Origin: Paenibacillus lacisoli
Lineage (GTDB): Bacteria; Bacillota; Bacilli; Paenibacillales; Paenibacillaceae
Assembly (NCBI RefSeq): GCF_030580655.1
Contig: NZ_JAUQTB010000008.1
Location: 1-64,000, forward strand
Direction: 5' to 3'
DNA length: 64,000 nt
Below are positions 20,865-29,297 of this stretch, in pieces. Within the stretch, counting starts at the first letter, position 1. The number at the start of each line of letters is the position of its first letter. The notes below the pieces were generated by a model. That model saw only the letters and a program-made list of their open reading frames with translations. It was not told the DNA's origin and searched no databases. Both the position numbers and the translations under genes were made by a program.

Positions 20865-20875
20865 CCGGGAATTGA

Positions 20876-20917
20876 AGTGCCGTGAGGACGTTTTGTCTTT
20901 GCGGCATTTTTCTTTTT
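20876..20917 (+). terminator. purine operon terminator
   Basis: TGCCG at 20878-20882 pairs with CGGCA at 20902-20906 around an A/G-rich loop, followed by TTTTTCTTTTT. The stem is short but placed 12 bases after purD. Confidence 0.6.
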
Positions 20918-20963
20918 GCCGGCAGGTATCATTCTTTATACTGTACTACACCGATGTGCGTGC

Positions 20964-20992
20964 TTACTTTTCCATATCGGGTCAGGTATAAT
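20964..20992 (+). promoter_or_regulatory. promoter for the monooxygenase gene
   Basis: TTACTT at 20964-20969 and TATAAT at 20987-20992 with a 17-base spacer, about 40 bases before the gene at 21035. A typical housekeeping promoter by sequence. Confidence 0.6.
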
Positions 20993-21034
20993 TGAGTAGG
21001 TTGAAGTACAAGAAAAGCGAAGGAGGACGTTAAT

Positions 21035-21331
21035 ATGTTTGTGATTCATGCCAATATGGTCGTTAAACCTGAACAAAAAGAAAACTTCCTTGAACAGATG
21101 AAGCTGCTGATGCAGGGCTCCCAGGCCGAGGAAGGTAACATCCGCTACACACTCATGCAGGACATCAACGATCCGAACGCTTTCACCATGGTTGAAGAAT
21201 GGAAAGACGAGGAGGCCATGAAGTTCCATAATGCTACAGAGCATTTTCAGAATTTCGTTGCATCCGCACCTGAGTTCCTGGCTGCACCGATGCAGGCCAA
21301 AGTATTCAGCGCAGATCAGATTAACAAATAA
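21035..21331 (+). CDS. antibiotic biosynthesis monooxygenase (ABM) domain protein
   Basis: A 98-residue single-domain protein of the dimeric ferredoxin-like ABM fold, close in type to YgiN quinol monooxygenase. It begins MFVIHANMVVKPEQKENF. It has the usual pattern of a strand, a helix with EQMK, a strand with YTLMQDINDPNAF, the TMVEEWKDEEAM block and H---EHFQNF. AAGGAGGACG precedes the ATG. It is followed after 60 bases by an aldo/keto reductase gene; with the mhqOD-like pair further on, this suggests a quinone or aldehyde stress neighbourhood. Substrate unknown. Confidence 0.85.
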   Translation: MFVIHANMVVKPEQKENFLEQMKLLMQGSQAEEGNIRYTLMQDINDPNAFTMVEEWKDEEAMKFHNATEHFQNFVASAPEFLAAPMQAKVFSADQINK

Positions 21332-21391
21332 GCGATTGAACGATTGAACGATATATAAGAGCAAATGCTGATTACTGAAGGAGGTTATCCG

Positions 21392-22216
21392 ATGAAATCG
21401 ATTACAGACGGAACAAAGTTGAATAACGGAGTGGTCATTCCCTGGCTCGGTTACGGCACTTACAAGGCCAAAGGCACAGAGGTGGTAGAGGGAGTTAAGG
21501 CAGCGATTGATGCGGGCTACCGCAGTATTGATACGGCTGCCATCTATGGCAACGAAGAGGAAGTCGGCCGCGCTATTCGCGAGAGCGGTGTGAAGCGAGA
21601 AGACCTGTTCATCACTACGAAGCTGTGGAATGACCGTCAGGGTTATGATTCCGCACTGCAGACATTTGAGGAGAGCCGTGCACGTCTGGGGCTGGATGTT
21701 GTGGATCTGTACCTGATTCACTGGCCGGGAAAGGACAAGTACATTGAGACATGGAAAGCCTTCGAACGCCTGTATGAAGAAGGTAGTGTGCGTGCTATTG
21801 GCGTCAGCAACTTCCACGTGCATCATCTGCAGAACCTTCTCGGTAACAGCAATGTTGTCCCGGCGGTCAACCAGGTGGAGCTGCATCCGCGTCTGGCTCA
21901 ACGTGAGCTGTATGAATTCTGCCGCGAGCAGGGCATTCAGCTGGAGGCCTGGAGTCCACTGGCTCAAGGCCAGCTGCTGGAGAATGAAGTGATCGCAGGG
22001 ATCGCCTCCAAGTACGGCAAATCACCAGCACAGATTATTCTGCGGTGGGATATCCAGAAGGAGATTGTAACCATTCCTAAATCCGTAACACCTGCACGGA
22101 TCCGGGAGAACGCCGATATCTTCAATTTCGAGCTGACACCGGCTGAGATCGCGCAGATCGATGAGCTTAACACGAATGAACGGGTAGGAACAGATCCGGA
22201 TCAATTACTGTTCTAA
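21392..22216 (+). CDS. aldo/keto reductase
   Basis: NADPH-dependent oxidoreductase of the AKR family; the nearest known Bacillus types are the glyoxal/methylglyoxal reductases YvgN and YtbE. The 274-residue TIM-barrel protein has the catalytic Asp and Tyr in [15 protein letters not shown], the Lys in FITTKLWN, the His in LYLIHWPG, and the NADPH-binding [26 protein letters not shown] lies just before the ATG at 21392; an upstream in-frame ATG lacks a site. It is probably co-transcribed with the ABM gene. Confidence 0.93.
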   Translation: MKSITDGTKLNNGVVIPWLGYGTYKAKGTEVVEGVKAAIDAGYRSIDTAAIYGNEEEVGRAIRESGVKREDLFITTKLWNDRQGYDSALQTFEESRARLGLDVVDLYLIHWPGKDKYIETWKAFERLYEEGSVRAIGVSNFHVHHLQNLLGNSNVVPAVNQVELHPRLAQRELYEFCREQGIQLEAWSPLAQGQLLENEVIAGIASKYGKSPAQIILRWDIQKEIVTIPKSVTPARIRENADIFNFELTPAEIAQIDELNTNERVGTDPDQLLF

Positions 22217-22229
22217 ACTTCAAATACCG

Positions 22230-22261
22230 AAGACCGCTGGATGCTCCAGCGGTCTTTTTTG
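22230..22261 (+). terminator. terminator after the aldo/keto reductase gene
   Basis: A perfect 12-bp stem, AAGACCGCTGGA with TCCAGCGGTCTT, with a three-base loop and six T's. Confidence 0.95.
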
Positions 22262-22278
22262 GCATGTCCATGAAGGGG

Positions 22279-22334
22279 TTGCAATTGTGCAGAGTTTCGT
22301 TTATTATAAAAATCAAGAATCTTAAATTAAAGAT
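22279..22334 (+). promoter_or_regulatory. promoter and MhqR-like operator
   Basis: TTGCAA at 22279-22284 and TATTAT at 22302-22307 with a 17-base spacer form the promoter. Directly downstream, 22319-22334 reads ATCTTAAATTAAAGAT, a near-perfect palindrome that agrees with the Bacillus MhqR operator (ATCT-N2-AATT-N2-AGAT) at every conserved base. It precedes mhqO and mhqD homologues, which MhqR represses until quinones are present. Confidence 0.7.
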
Positions 22335-22433
22335 ATAGAGACAATTCAAAACTACAGATCATGACCGCTAAAACGACACATGCTTGATGAACACGAAGAA
22401 TAAAACTTTTTAAACTGAAGAGGAGGATTTACC

Positions 22434-23390
22434 ATGCTGCAAAGTGCAGGGATTCACCATATTACGGCTTTCGTTCAGGACGCTCAGAAGAATGTGGACT
22501 TTTACACAGGCGTGCTGGGGCTGCGGATGGTTAAGAAAACGATCAATTTTGATGCGCCTGAGGTATATCATCTCTACTACGGAGATCGGGAAGGAACACC
22601 AGGAACGATCATCACCTTCTTCCCGCAGAGCCAGGCCCGTCAGGGTACGGTAGGCGGCGGCCAGGCTGCAGTGACGGTCTACGCGGTCCCGGTCGGCAGT
22701 CTGGATTATTGGAGAGAGCGGCTGGCTTCGTATGATATTTCGTTTGAGGAGACGCAGCGTTTCGGAGAAATCTATCTGCATTTTCAGGACTACAGCGGCC
22801 TGGTCGTCGAACTGACAGAACGGGAAGGCGGACCGCAGCACACCTGGGCGCCGGGCGGTGTTCCGGCCGACAAGGCGGTAAAGGGTTTTGGCGGGAGCGT
22901 GCTGCTGAGTCTGGCACCTAACGAGACCCGTAAAATTCTCGAAGGCCTGCTTGGCTTCAAAATGGCGGCCGAAGAAAATGGATGGGTCCGCTATCTCTCT
23001 GAGGGAGATATCGGCAATGTGATCGATATCAATACCGATCCTGTACCGGCGGGACGAGGCGGGGCGGGTACCGTACATCATATTGCATGGCGGGCCAAAG
23101 ACTTTGAAGAGCACGAGCAATGGCGTTCACTGATCGAGAAGTCCGGCTACCATCCGACACCGGTTGTGGACCGGCAGTATTTTAATGCAATCTATTTCCG
23201 CGAGCCAGGCGGCATCCTGTTCGAGATCGCAACAGATCCTCCGGGCTTTGCCAACGATGAGCCGAAGGAGTCCATGGGAGAGAAGCTGATGCTGCCGTCC
23301 TGGTACGAACCCCACCGTGAGGAAATTATGCGATTCTTACCGCCCATTCAAGTTCCATCCCAACAAACACACAAGGAGGAAAACGCATGA
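22434..23390 (+). CDS. mhqO: ring-cleaving dioxygenase (glyoxalase fold), MhqO/MhqA type
   Basis: A 318-residue protein of two vicinal-oxygen-chelate repeats, each with a metal ligand histidine: GIHHITAFVQD near the start and GTVHHIAWRAKD near residue 205. Glutamates in VVELTE and GILFEIATDPPGF complete likely metal sites. The type is that of the hydroquinone dioxygenases MhqA, MhqE and MhqO of Bacillus, which detoxify quinones. GAGGAGGATTTACC precedes the ATG. The stop overlaps the next gene, an MhqD-like esterase, and the MhqR-like operator lies upstream. Which Mhq paralogue it matches best is uncertain. Confidence 0.88.
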   Translation: MLQSAGIHHITAFVQDAQKNVDFYTGVLGLRMVKKTINFDAPEVYHLYYGDREGTPGTIITFFPQSQARQGTVGGGQAAVTVYAVPVGSLDYWRERLASYDISFEETQRFGEIYLHFQDYSGLVVELTEREGGPQHTWAPGGVPADKAVKGFGGSVLLSLAPNETRKILEGLLGFKMAAEENGWVRYLSEGDIGNVIDINTDPVPAGRGGAGTVHHIAWRAKDFEEHEQWRSLIEKSGYHPTPVVDRQYFNAIYFREPGGILFEIATDPPGFANDEPKESMGEKLMLPSWYEPHREEIMRFLPPIQVPSQQTHKEENA

Positions 23391-24001
23391 TGCAGCATAT
23401 TTATCGTCAAGGATCTGATCCCCATGCTCCGGTACTGCTGATGCTGCACGGGACTGGGGGCAATGAACATGACCTTTTGCCGCTGGCCGAGCTGATCTCA
23501 CCGGAATCTTCTGTTCTCGGTGTGCGCGGCAATGTGCTGGAGAACGGGATGCCTCGCTTCTTCCGCCGACTGGCCGAGGGCATCTTCGATGAAGAGGACC
23601 TGATCTTCCGGACGGCAGAGCTTCGCGGCTTCATAGATGAGGCTGCAGAACAGTACGGTTTTGACCGGAGCAGCGTGGTTGCCATCGGTTATTCCAACGG
23701 AGCTAACATTGCGGCCAGTCTGCTGTTCCATTACAAGGATGCGCTGGCTGGTGCCATTCTTCATCATGCAATGGTGCCGCTGCGGGGGCTGGAGCTGCCC
23801 AATCTCAGCGGTACTCCTGTTTGGATGGGCTCCGGACACAATGACCCGCTGATTCCGGCCGACCAATCCAGAGAACTGGCTGACCTGCTGCAGGGAGCAG
23901 GGGCTGAAGTAGAGATGCACTGGGAATCCTTCGGCCACCAGTTGACCCGCACGGAGGTAGATGCGGCAGCTGCCTGGTTCGCCAGAACATTTAAGTCATA
24001 A
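23387..24001 (+). CDS. mhqD: carboxylesterase/phospholipase, MhqD type
   Basis: A 204-residue alpha/beta hydrolase with an N-terminal LMLHGTGGNEHD oxyanion segment, nucleophile Ser in AIGYSNGANIAAS, a catalytic Asp in GSGHNDPLIP and a His in ESFGHQLT. This is the pattern of the YodD/MhqD family co-regulated with the hydroquinone dioxygenases. The ATG overlaps the dioxygenase stop; a second ATG follows directly and could be used. Operon structure and the MhqR-like operator support a role in quinone resistance. Confidence 0.88.
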   Translation: MMQHIYRQGSDPHAPVLLMLHGTGGNEHDLLPLAELISPESSVLGVRGNVLENGMPRFFRRLAEGIFDEEDLIFRTAELRGFIDEAAEQYGFDRSSVVAIGYSNGANIAASLLFHYKDALAGAILHHAMVPLRGLELPNLSGTPVWMGSGHNDPLIPADQSRELADLLQGAGAEVEMHWESFGHQLTRTEVDAAAAWFARTFKS

Positions 24002-24042
24002 GCAGGAAGACAAAATATAATCCTAGTTCCAAAGCGCTTGAA

Positions 24043-24070
24043 GCCGCCGGATCCTCCGGCGGTTTTTTTG
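24043..24070 (+). terminator. terminator of the mhqO-mhqD unit
   Basis: CCGCCGGA with TCCGGCGG, a short loop and seven T's. The 240 bases that follow, up to araN, are AT-rich and show no gene. Confidence 0.92.
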
Positions 24071-24309
24071 TTATTTGCGCAATAATATTAACTTAAATGT
24101 TAACTAAATGGACGGTGTTTACCGGGTGCATTTGTAATTTACGAGGAAATCAATAAAAATAACCGTCATATTTATGTCTGTATCCGATTACATGTTAAAT
24201 ATGTCAACTGAACAGAAAAATAAATTAATATATTGCAAATGTATTTAGGTTGATGTTAAATAAAGCTAGTCATCACTTTTGGTAAATATTTGTCAAGAGG
24301 GGGAAGGAC

Positions 24310-25596
24310 ATGCACAAGCGAAATAAGGTGCTGGCGATGTTAGTATTGTTAGGTCTGGTAGCTGCCATGCTTCAAGGCTGTTCCCGATCTTCGGCTGAAG
24401 AACAGCCGGGTACACCGATTGTTTATTGGACCTTCAATGAGCTGCATGAACAGTTTTTTACCGAAATGGCTAAGCAGTGGAACCAGACGCATCCAGACGA
24501 ATTGATAAACTTGAAAGCGAATACATTCCCGTACGACAACCATCACAGCAAGCTGTCCATCGCACTTCAGTCCGGCGTCGGTGCTCCGGATATGGCGGAT
24601 ATCGAGATCTCGAAATTCGGGAACTTCATGAAAGGCATTCCGCAGCTCGTTCCCTTGAATCCGGTCGTTGAGCCGGAGCTGGGGAACGTAGTGAAATCCA
24701 GACTGGATATCTACAGCAAGGATAGCAGCTATTATGGTCTCGATTTTCACGTCGGGGCCGAAGTGATGTATTACAACAAGGAGATCCTCGACAAGGCAGG
24801 GGTGAATCCCGATGATATCCAGACCTGGGATGACTATGAAAAGGCAGGCAAGCAGGTGCTGGAGAAAACGGGCATTCCGATGACCACGGTTGAACTGAAT
24901 GATCAATGGAGCTTCTGGCCGCTCATTTCCCAGCAAAATTCCGATCTGCTGGATGAAGAGGGCAAGATGACATTGGACAACGATACGAATATCAAGACCC
25001 TCTCCTTCCTGCAGCGGCTGGTCAAGGAGAAGATTGCTGTTACCGCTCCGGGGGGCGGACACCATGCAGAAGAATATTACGGGTTTATGAACAAGGAAGG
25101 AGCAGCTTCGGTATGGATGCCGATGTGGTATATGGGCCGTTTTACCGACTACATGCCTGACCTGAAGGGTAAAATGATCATTCGTCCGATGCCGGCCTGG
25201 GAGAAAGGCGGTTTCCGTTCGGCGGGAATGGGGGGCACGGCTACGGTAATTACGAATCAGAGCGAGCATGCGGATTTGGCTATGCGTTTTCTGGCCTTTG
25301 CGAAGCTGTCCAAGGAAGGCAATGAACAGATCTGGAAGCAGCTCGGCTTCGATCCGATCCGGACTGAGGTCTGGACCTCACCGGAAGTGAAGGAAGAGAA
25401 CAAGTTTACGGAATACTTCGGGAAGAACATTTTTGACACGCTGATTGAGGTAAAGGATGAGATTAATCCGGTTCATATCGGACCGAAGACCCCGGATATC
25501 TCCAGTGCACTGAAGAGTAAGGTCATGTATCGCACTCTGCAGGATATGGAGGACCCGGCTGAAGTGCTGCATGAAATCGCCAAAGAGCTGGAATAA
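24310..25596 (+). CDS. araN: arabino-oligosaccharide-binding lipoprotein
   Basis: Extracellular solute-binding protein of a CUT1-type ABC importer, anchored as a lipoprotein: a 23-residue signal ends in the lipobox LQGC. The 428-residue sequence matches the Bacillus AraN pattern closely, for example YWTFNELHEQFFTEMAKQWN, SQQNSDLLDEEGK, APGGGHHAEEYYGFMN and MWYMGRFTDYMPDLKGK. AGAGGGGGAAGG lies before the ATG. araP and araQ follow. No ATPase gene is adjacent; in Bacillus the shared MsmX ATPase serves this importer. The substrate, alpha-1,5-arabino-oligosaccharides, is inferred from that similarity. Confidence 0.85.
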   Translation: MHKRNKVLAMLVLLGLVAAMLQGCSRSSAEEQPGTPIVYWTFNELHEQFFTEMAKQWNQTHPDELINLKANTFPYDNHHSKLSIALQSGVGAPDMADIEISKFGNFMKGIPQLVPLNPVVEPELGNVVKSRLDIYSKDSSYYGLDFHVGAEVMYYNKEILDKAGVNPDDIQTWDDYEKAGKQVLEKTGIPMTTVELNDQWSFWPLISQQNSDLLDEEGKMTLDNDTNIKTLSFLQRLVKEKIAVTAPGGGHHAEEYYGFMNKEGAASVWMPMWYMGRFTDYMPDLKGKMIIRPMPAWEKGGFRSAGMGGTATVITNQSEHADLAMRFLAFAKLSKEGNEQIWKQLGFDPIRTEVWTSPEVKEENKFTEYFGKNIFDTLIEVKDEINPVHIGPKTPDISSALKSKVMYRTLQDMEDPAEVLHEIAKELE

Positions 25597-25643
25597 ATGG
25601 ATGTGAATCGAATGGAAATCACGATGCGAAAGGGAGTGTAAAT

Positions 25644-26597
25644 ATGAACTCGCCACTGCATACCAAAACCCGGACAGCCTCAGCCATGCGGGAACAGGCG
25701 CAGACCCGGTGGTGGTACCGCCTGCTGTACTCACAGCGCTCGGCGCCATATGTATTTGTTCTGCCGTTTATTCTGTCTTTTCTATTATTTTTCCTATATC
25801 CCGTAATCTCGACGGTCATTATGAGCTTTCAGGAAGTACTGCCCGGAATGACGTCCTTCATCGGCCCAGAGAATTACCGGGATCTGATCAATCCGGCCTT
25901 CGGCAGAGCGATTATGAACAGTGTTCTATATACGGTGCTGACGCTTGTCGTGCTGATTCCACTTCCATTGCTGCTGGCGGTGCTGCTGAATTCCAAGCGC
26001 ATGCCGGGCAAAGGAGTGTTCCGTTCTGCACTCTTTATGCCAGCACTGACATCCGTTGTGGTCGCGGGTACGATCTTCCGGCTGATCTTCGGTGAGCTGG
26101 ATGGCTCGCTGCTGAACAGCATCGTGAGCTGGTTCGGCATTGAACCGCAAAAGTGGCTGACAAGTGCCGGCACCGGTATGTTCGCACTGATTGTCCTTGC
26201 GCTGTGGCGCTGGCTGGGCGTGAATCTGCTCTATTTCATGTCCGGTCTGCAGAACATTCCTCCAGAGCTGTATGAAGCGGCCCAGATTGATGGCGCCAGC
26301 CGGCTGCAGTCGCTGCTGCGGATTACGATTCCACTGCTGCGTCCGGTAACCATCTATGTATTCACAATCAGTATTTACGCGGGACTTGCGATGTTCACGG
26401 AGAGCTTCATGCTCTGGAACGGCAATAACTCACCGAACGATATCGGTCTCACTATTGTCGGTTACCTGTACCGCCAAGGTCTGGAGCAGAACAGCATGGG
26501 CTTTGGAGCTGCGGTCGGCATCGTGCTGCTCGTGTTCGCTCTGATCCTGAATCTGATTCAGCTGAGATTCTTCGGACTGTTCCGGAAGGAGGACTAG
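25644..26597 (+). CDS. araP: sugar ABC transporter permease AraP
   Basis: A 317-residue inner-membrane permease with six predicted membrane segments after a charged N terminus of about 40 residues. The EAA loop that contacts the ATPase is visible as YEAAQIDGASRLQSLLRITI. The first segment is FVLPFILSFLLFFLYP. GAAAGGGAGTG lies before the ATG. It follows araN by 47 bases and precedes araQ by three. Assignment to AraP rests on the AraN match and gene order. Confidence 0.85.
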   Translation: MNSPLHTKTRTASAMREQAQTRWWYRLLYSQRSAPYVFVLPFILSFLLFFLYPVISTVIMSFQEVLPGMTSFIGPENYRDLINPAFGRAIMNSVLYTVLTLVVLIPLPLLLAVLLNSKRMPGKGVFRSALFMPALTSVVVAGTIFRLIFGELDGSLLNSIVSWFGIEPQKWLTSAGTGMFALIVLALWRWLGVNLLYFMSGLQNIPPELYEAAQIDGASRLQSLLRITIPLLRPVTIYVFTISIYAGLAMFTESFMLWNGNNSPNDIGLTIVGYLYRQGLEQNSMGFGAAVGIVLLVFALILNLIQLRFFGLFRKED

Positions 26598-26600
26598 TGC

Positions 26601-27443
26601 ATGGTTGGGAAAAAAAGAAATTGGGCGGTTACCATTCCCCTTGTCATTCTGTTTCTTCTGTTCGCTGTCTTCTCGCTGTTTCCGCTGTTCGCACTGATCC
26701 TGGCTTCACTGAAGCCATCTACCGAACTCCTGCGCTTCGGGCTTAATCTGCGGCTGGATTGGGATCTGATGTCCCTGAAGAACTATTCGTTCATCTTCCA
26801 GGGGGCCAGTGATTATTTTCTCTGGTATCGAAACAGCATTGTATTTACCGTGCTATTCACTGTACTGTGCCTGCTGCTGTCGGCGATGGTGGGTTATGGC
26901 CTGGCGATGTACCAGTTCCGGCTGAAGAATACCATTTTCCTGCTCGTGCTGATTGTCATGATGATTCCGGTTGAGATTATTATGCTGCCGCTTTATAAGC
27001 TGATGATCGGGCTGAAGCTGATTAATACAGTGTGGGGAGTCATTCTTCCGTTCGTGGTGGCGCCGATTCCGATCTTCTTCTTCCGTCAGTATCTGGGCGG
27101 CGTGCCTAAAGATTTCATGGATGCGGCCAGGGTGGACGGCTGCTCGGAATACGGGATCTTCGTCCGGGTGATGATGCCGCTGATGGCACCGGCCTTTGCG
27201 GCGATGGCCATCCTGCAGGCCATGAACAGCTGGAATAACTTCCTGTGGCCGATGATCGTGCTTCGTACGAACGATATGCTGACGCTGCCGATCGGGTTAT
27301 CCAGCCTGTTGACCCCTTACGGGAACAACTATGACATTCTGATCGCCGGTTCCGTGCTTGCCATTTTGCCCATTCTGATCGTCTTTCTGTTCTTCCAGCG
27401 GTATTTTATTGAAGGCATGACAGCCGGTGGTGTAAAAGGATAG
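26601..27443 (+). CDS. araQ: sugar ABC transporter permease AraQ
   Basis: Second permease of the importer, 280 residues, six membrane segments, with the EAA loop MDAARVDGCSEYGIFVRVMM. It begins MVGKKRNWAVTIPL and ends in the usual FFQRYFIEGMTAGGVKG. GGAAGGAGGA overlaps the end of araP. It forms the membrane channel with AraP. A terminator follows directly. Confidence 0.88.
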   Translation: MVGKKRNWAVTIPLVILFLLFAVFSLFPLFALILASLKPSTELLRFGLNLRLDWDLMSLKNYSFIFQGASDYFLWYRNSIVFTVLFTVLCLLLSAMVGYGLAMYQFRLKNTIFLLVLIVMMIPVEIIMLPLYKLMIGLKLINTVWGVILPFVVAPIPIFFFRQYLGGVPKDFMDAARVDGCSEYGIFVRVMMPLMAPAFAAMAILQAMNSWNNFLWPMIVLRTNDMLTLPIGLSSLLTPYGNNYDILIAGSVLAILPILIVFLFFQRYFIEGMTAGGVKG

Positions 27444-27456
27444 ACCTGCAGCGGTA

Positions 27457-27489
27457 AAAGCCGTTCTCCTGGGGGAGAGCGGTTTTTTT
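27457..27489 (+). terminator. terminator of araNPQ
   Basis: CCGTTCTCC pairs with GGAGAGCGG (one wobble) around a four-base loop, preceded by AAAAG and followed by seven T's. Confidence 0.9.
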
Positions 27490-27597
27490 GCGGTCATTGG
27501 CGGCATAAAGTGGTATGATAAAGAATAAAAGCAGAAAACCGTGTATATCATCCGGCGCAGCCGATGGCATGCACAGTAACGGAGTGTGGAGAGCGAT

Positions 27598-28878
27598 ATG
27601 AAATCTGTAGATAACCCTCAAGCCGACAGTACCCCCACGGTGGGAATGGAGGACATCGTGCGTGCCCATCACGTGCTGCGCGAGGTCATCGTGCGTACCC
27701 CGCTGCAGCGGGATGCCGTCCTGTCGGCCAAATATAACTGTAACGTTTATCTCAAGCGTGAAGACCTGCAGGTCGTCCGATCCTTCAAAATTCGCGGTGC
27801 CTACAACATGATCCGCAGTCTGTCCCCGGAGGAGCTGGCGCAGGGGATTGTCTGTGCGAGTGCCGGTAACCATGCGCAGGGTGTGGCTTTTTCCTGTAAT
27901 TCGTTAGGGATTCAGGGCAAGATCTATATGCCAAGCACCACGCCGAACCAGAAGGTGAAGCAGGTGAGGCGTTTTGGCGGCAGCAATGTGGAAGTCATCT
28001 TGACTGGAGATACGTTCGATGACGCTTATGAAGAAGCGATGAAGGCGCGTGAGGAGCAGGGGCTGACTTTCATTCATCCGTTTGATCAGGCGAAAATCAT
28101 CGCAGGTAACGGTACAGTCGGGATGGAGATCATGGAGAATCTGGATCAGTCGCCGGATTATGTATTTGTGACGATTGGCGGCGGCGGTCTGGCTGCTGGT
28201 GTCGGCGCATATGTGAAGACGGTAAGTCCTGCAACCAAACTGATCGGTGTAGAACCGCTTGGTGCAGCTTCCATGAGCGAAGCATTCCGCCGCCAGGAGG
28301 TCGTGACGCTCGATGAGATTGATAAATTTGTGGATGGTGCGGCGGTCAAACGAGTTGGCCAAATGACCTATGATATTTGCTCCCGTACGCTGGATGATAT
28401 TGTGAAGGTGCCGGAAGGGAAGGCCTGCACGGCCATCCTGGAGCTGTACAACGAGAATGCGATTGTCGTGGAGCCGGCGGGTTCGCTGCCGGTGGCTGCA
28501 CTCGATATGTACAAGGAGCAGATTCGAGGTAAAAATGTCGTTTGCATCGTCAGCGGCGGCAACAACGATATTGACCGGATGCAGGAGATCAAGGAGCGTT
28601 CCCTGATCTATGAAGGGCTGAAGCATTACTTCATGGTGAATTTCCCGCAGCGCGCGGGTGCACTGCGGGAGTTCCTGCAAGATGTACTGGGCCCGGATGA
28701 TGATATTACGCGCTTCGAGTATGCGAAGAAGAATGATAAAGAGAATGGTCCTGCGCTGGTGGGGATTGAGCTGATCCATCCTGAGGATTATGTTCCGCTG
28801 GTGGAGCGGATGACGCGGAAGGGGTTCCAGTTTACGGAGCTGAATAAGGATTTGAATTTGTTTAATATGTTGATTTAA
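27598..28878 (+). CDS. ilvA: threonine ammonia-lyase (threonine dehydratase)
   Basis: PLP enzyme that deaminates threonine to 2-oxobutanoate, the first step of isoleucine synthesis. The 426-residue protein has the PLP lysine, Lys64, in RSFKIRGAYN, the glycine-rich phosphate loop TIGGGGLAAGVG and the SGGNNDI motif. A single ACT-like regulatory domain follows from about residue 340 (HYFMVNFPQRAGALREFL), as in the shorter Bacillus form, so isoleucine feedback is expected. I chose the ATG at 27598 after GTGGAGAG; a GTG 12 bases upstream is part of that region. It is a single gene with no T-box in the short leader. Confidence 0.95.
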   Translation: MKSVDNPQADSTPTVGMEDIVRAHHVLREVIVRTPLQRDAVLSAKYNCNVYLKREDLQVVRSFKIRGAYNMIRSLSPEELAQGIVCASAGNHAQGVAFSCNSLGIQGKIYMPSTTPNQKVKQVRRFGGSNVEVILTGDTFDDAYEEAMKAREEQGLTFIHPFDQAKIIAGNGTVGMEIMENLDQSPDYVFVTIGGGGLAAGVGAYVKTVSPATKLIGVEPLGAASMSEAFRRQEVVTLDEIDKFVDGAAVKRVGQMTYDICSRTLDDIVKVPEGKACTAILELYNENAIVVEPAGSLPVAALDMYKEQIRGKNVVCIVSGGNNDIDRMQEIKERSLIYEGLKHYFMVNFPQRAGALREFLQDVLGPDDDITRFEYAKKNDKENGPALVGIELIHPEDYVPLVERMTRKGFQFTELNKDLNLFNMLI

Positions 28879-28890
28879 GCCTTTTCTCCA

Positions 28891-29114
28891 ATCCAAAGAG
28901 CGACTTCCAATAAAGAAATCCATACCGAAACGGTTCAATTCGGTATGGATTTGACCCGGGAGGGTTAGAATCGAATGGAGAAAAGGCCGCATCCTCGAAT
29001 GAATCCAAAGAGCGACTTCCGATAAAGAAATCCATACCGAAACGGTTCAATTCGGTATGGATTTGACCCGGGAGCGTTAGAATCGAATGGAGAAAAGGCC
29101 GCATCCTCGAATGA
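28891..29114. repeat. tandem duplication of a 112-bp noncoding unit with hairpins
   Basis: Two almost identical 112-bp units lie head to tail (28891-29002 and 29003-29114; differences include A/G and G/C single changes). Each contains a 14-bp stem, AAATCCATACCGAA with TTCGGTATGGATTT, plus TGGAGAAAAGGC. The latter is the complement of GCCTTTTCTCCA at 28879-28890, just after ilvA. The first unit therefore makes a nested hairpin, and the whole can act as a double terminator. Confidence 0.85.
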
Positions 29115-29241
29115 ATCCAATAAGCGTCGGGGTTCTGGAGTTAAATGTTAAAATCCCTCTCAATGATGCTGCCATATCCCGGATGAAGAACAGGCAGGCA
29201 CGTTGTGCCGGAGCCTGAAAACCACCCGCCTCTCCACAAAC

Positions 29242-29289
29242 AAAGCCGACCCGCTCACAGAAGTGAGCCGGATCGGCTTTTAGTTTTTT
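29242..29289. terminator. bidirectional terminator
   Basis: AAAGCCGA with TCGGCTTT outside and GCTCAC with GTGAGC inside, with T-rich tail on the plus strand. It sits nine bases from the stop of the minus-strand gene at 29298 and serves it as well. Confidence 0.85.
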
Positions 29290-29297
29290 AGTTACAA

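Noticed and set aside
24028-24042. CcpA-like site AAAGCGCTT upstream of araN
   Set aside because: It overlaps the terminator region of mhqD more than 260 bases before araN and matches the consensus only partly.
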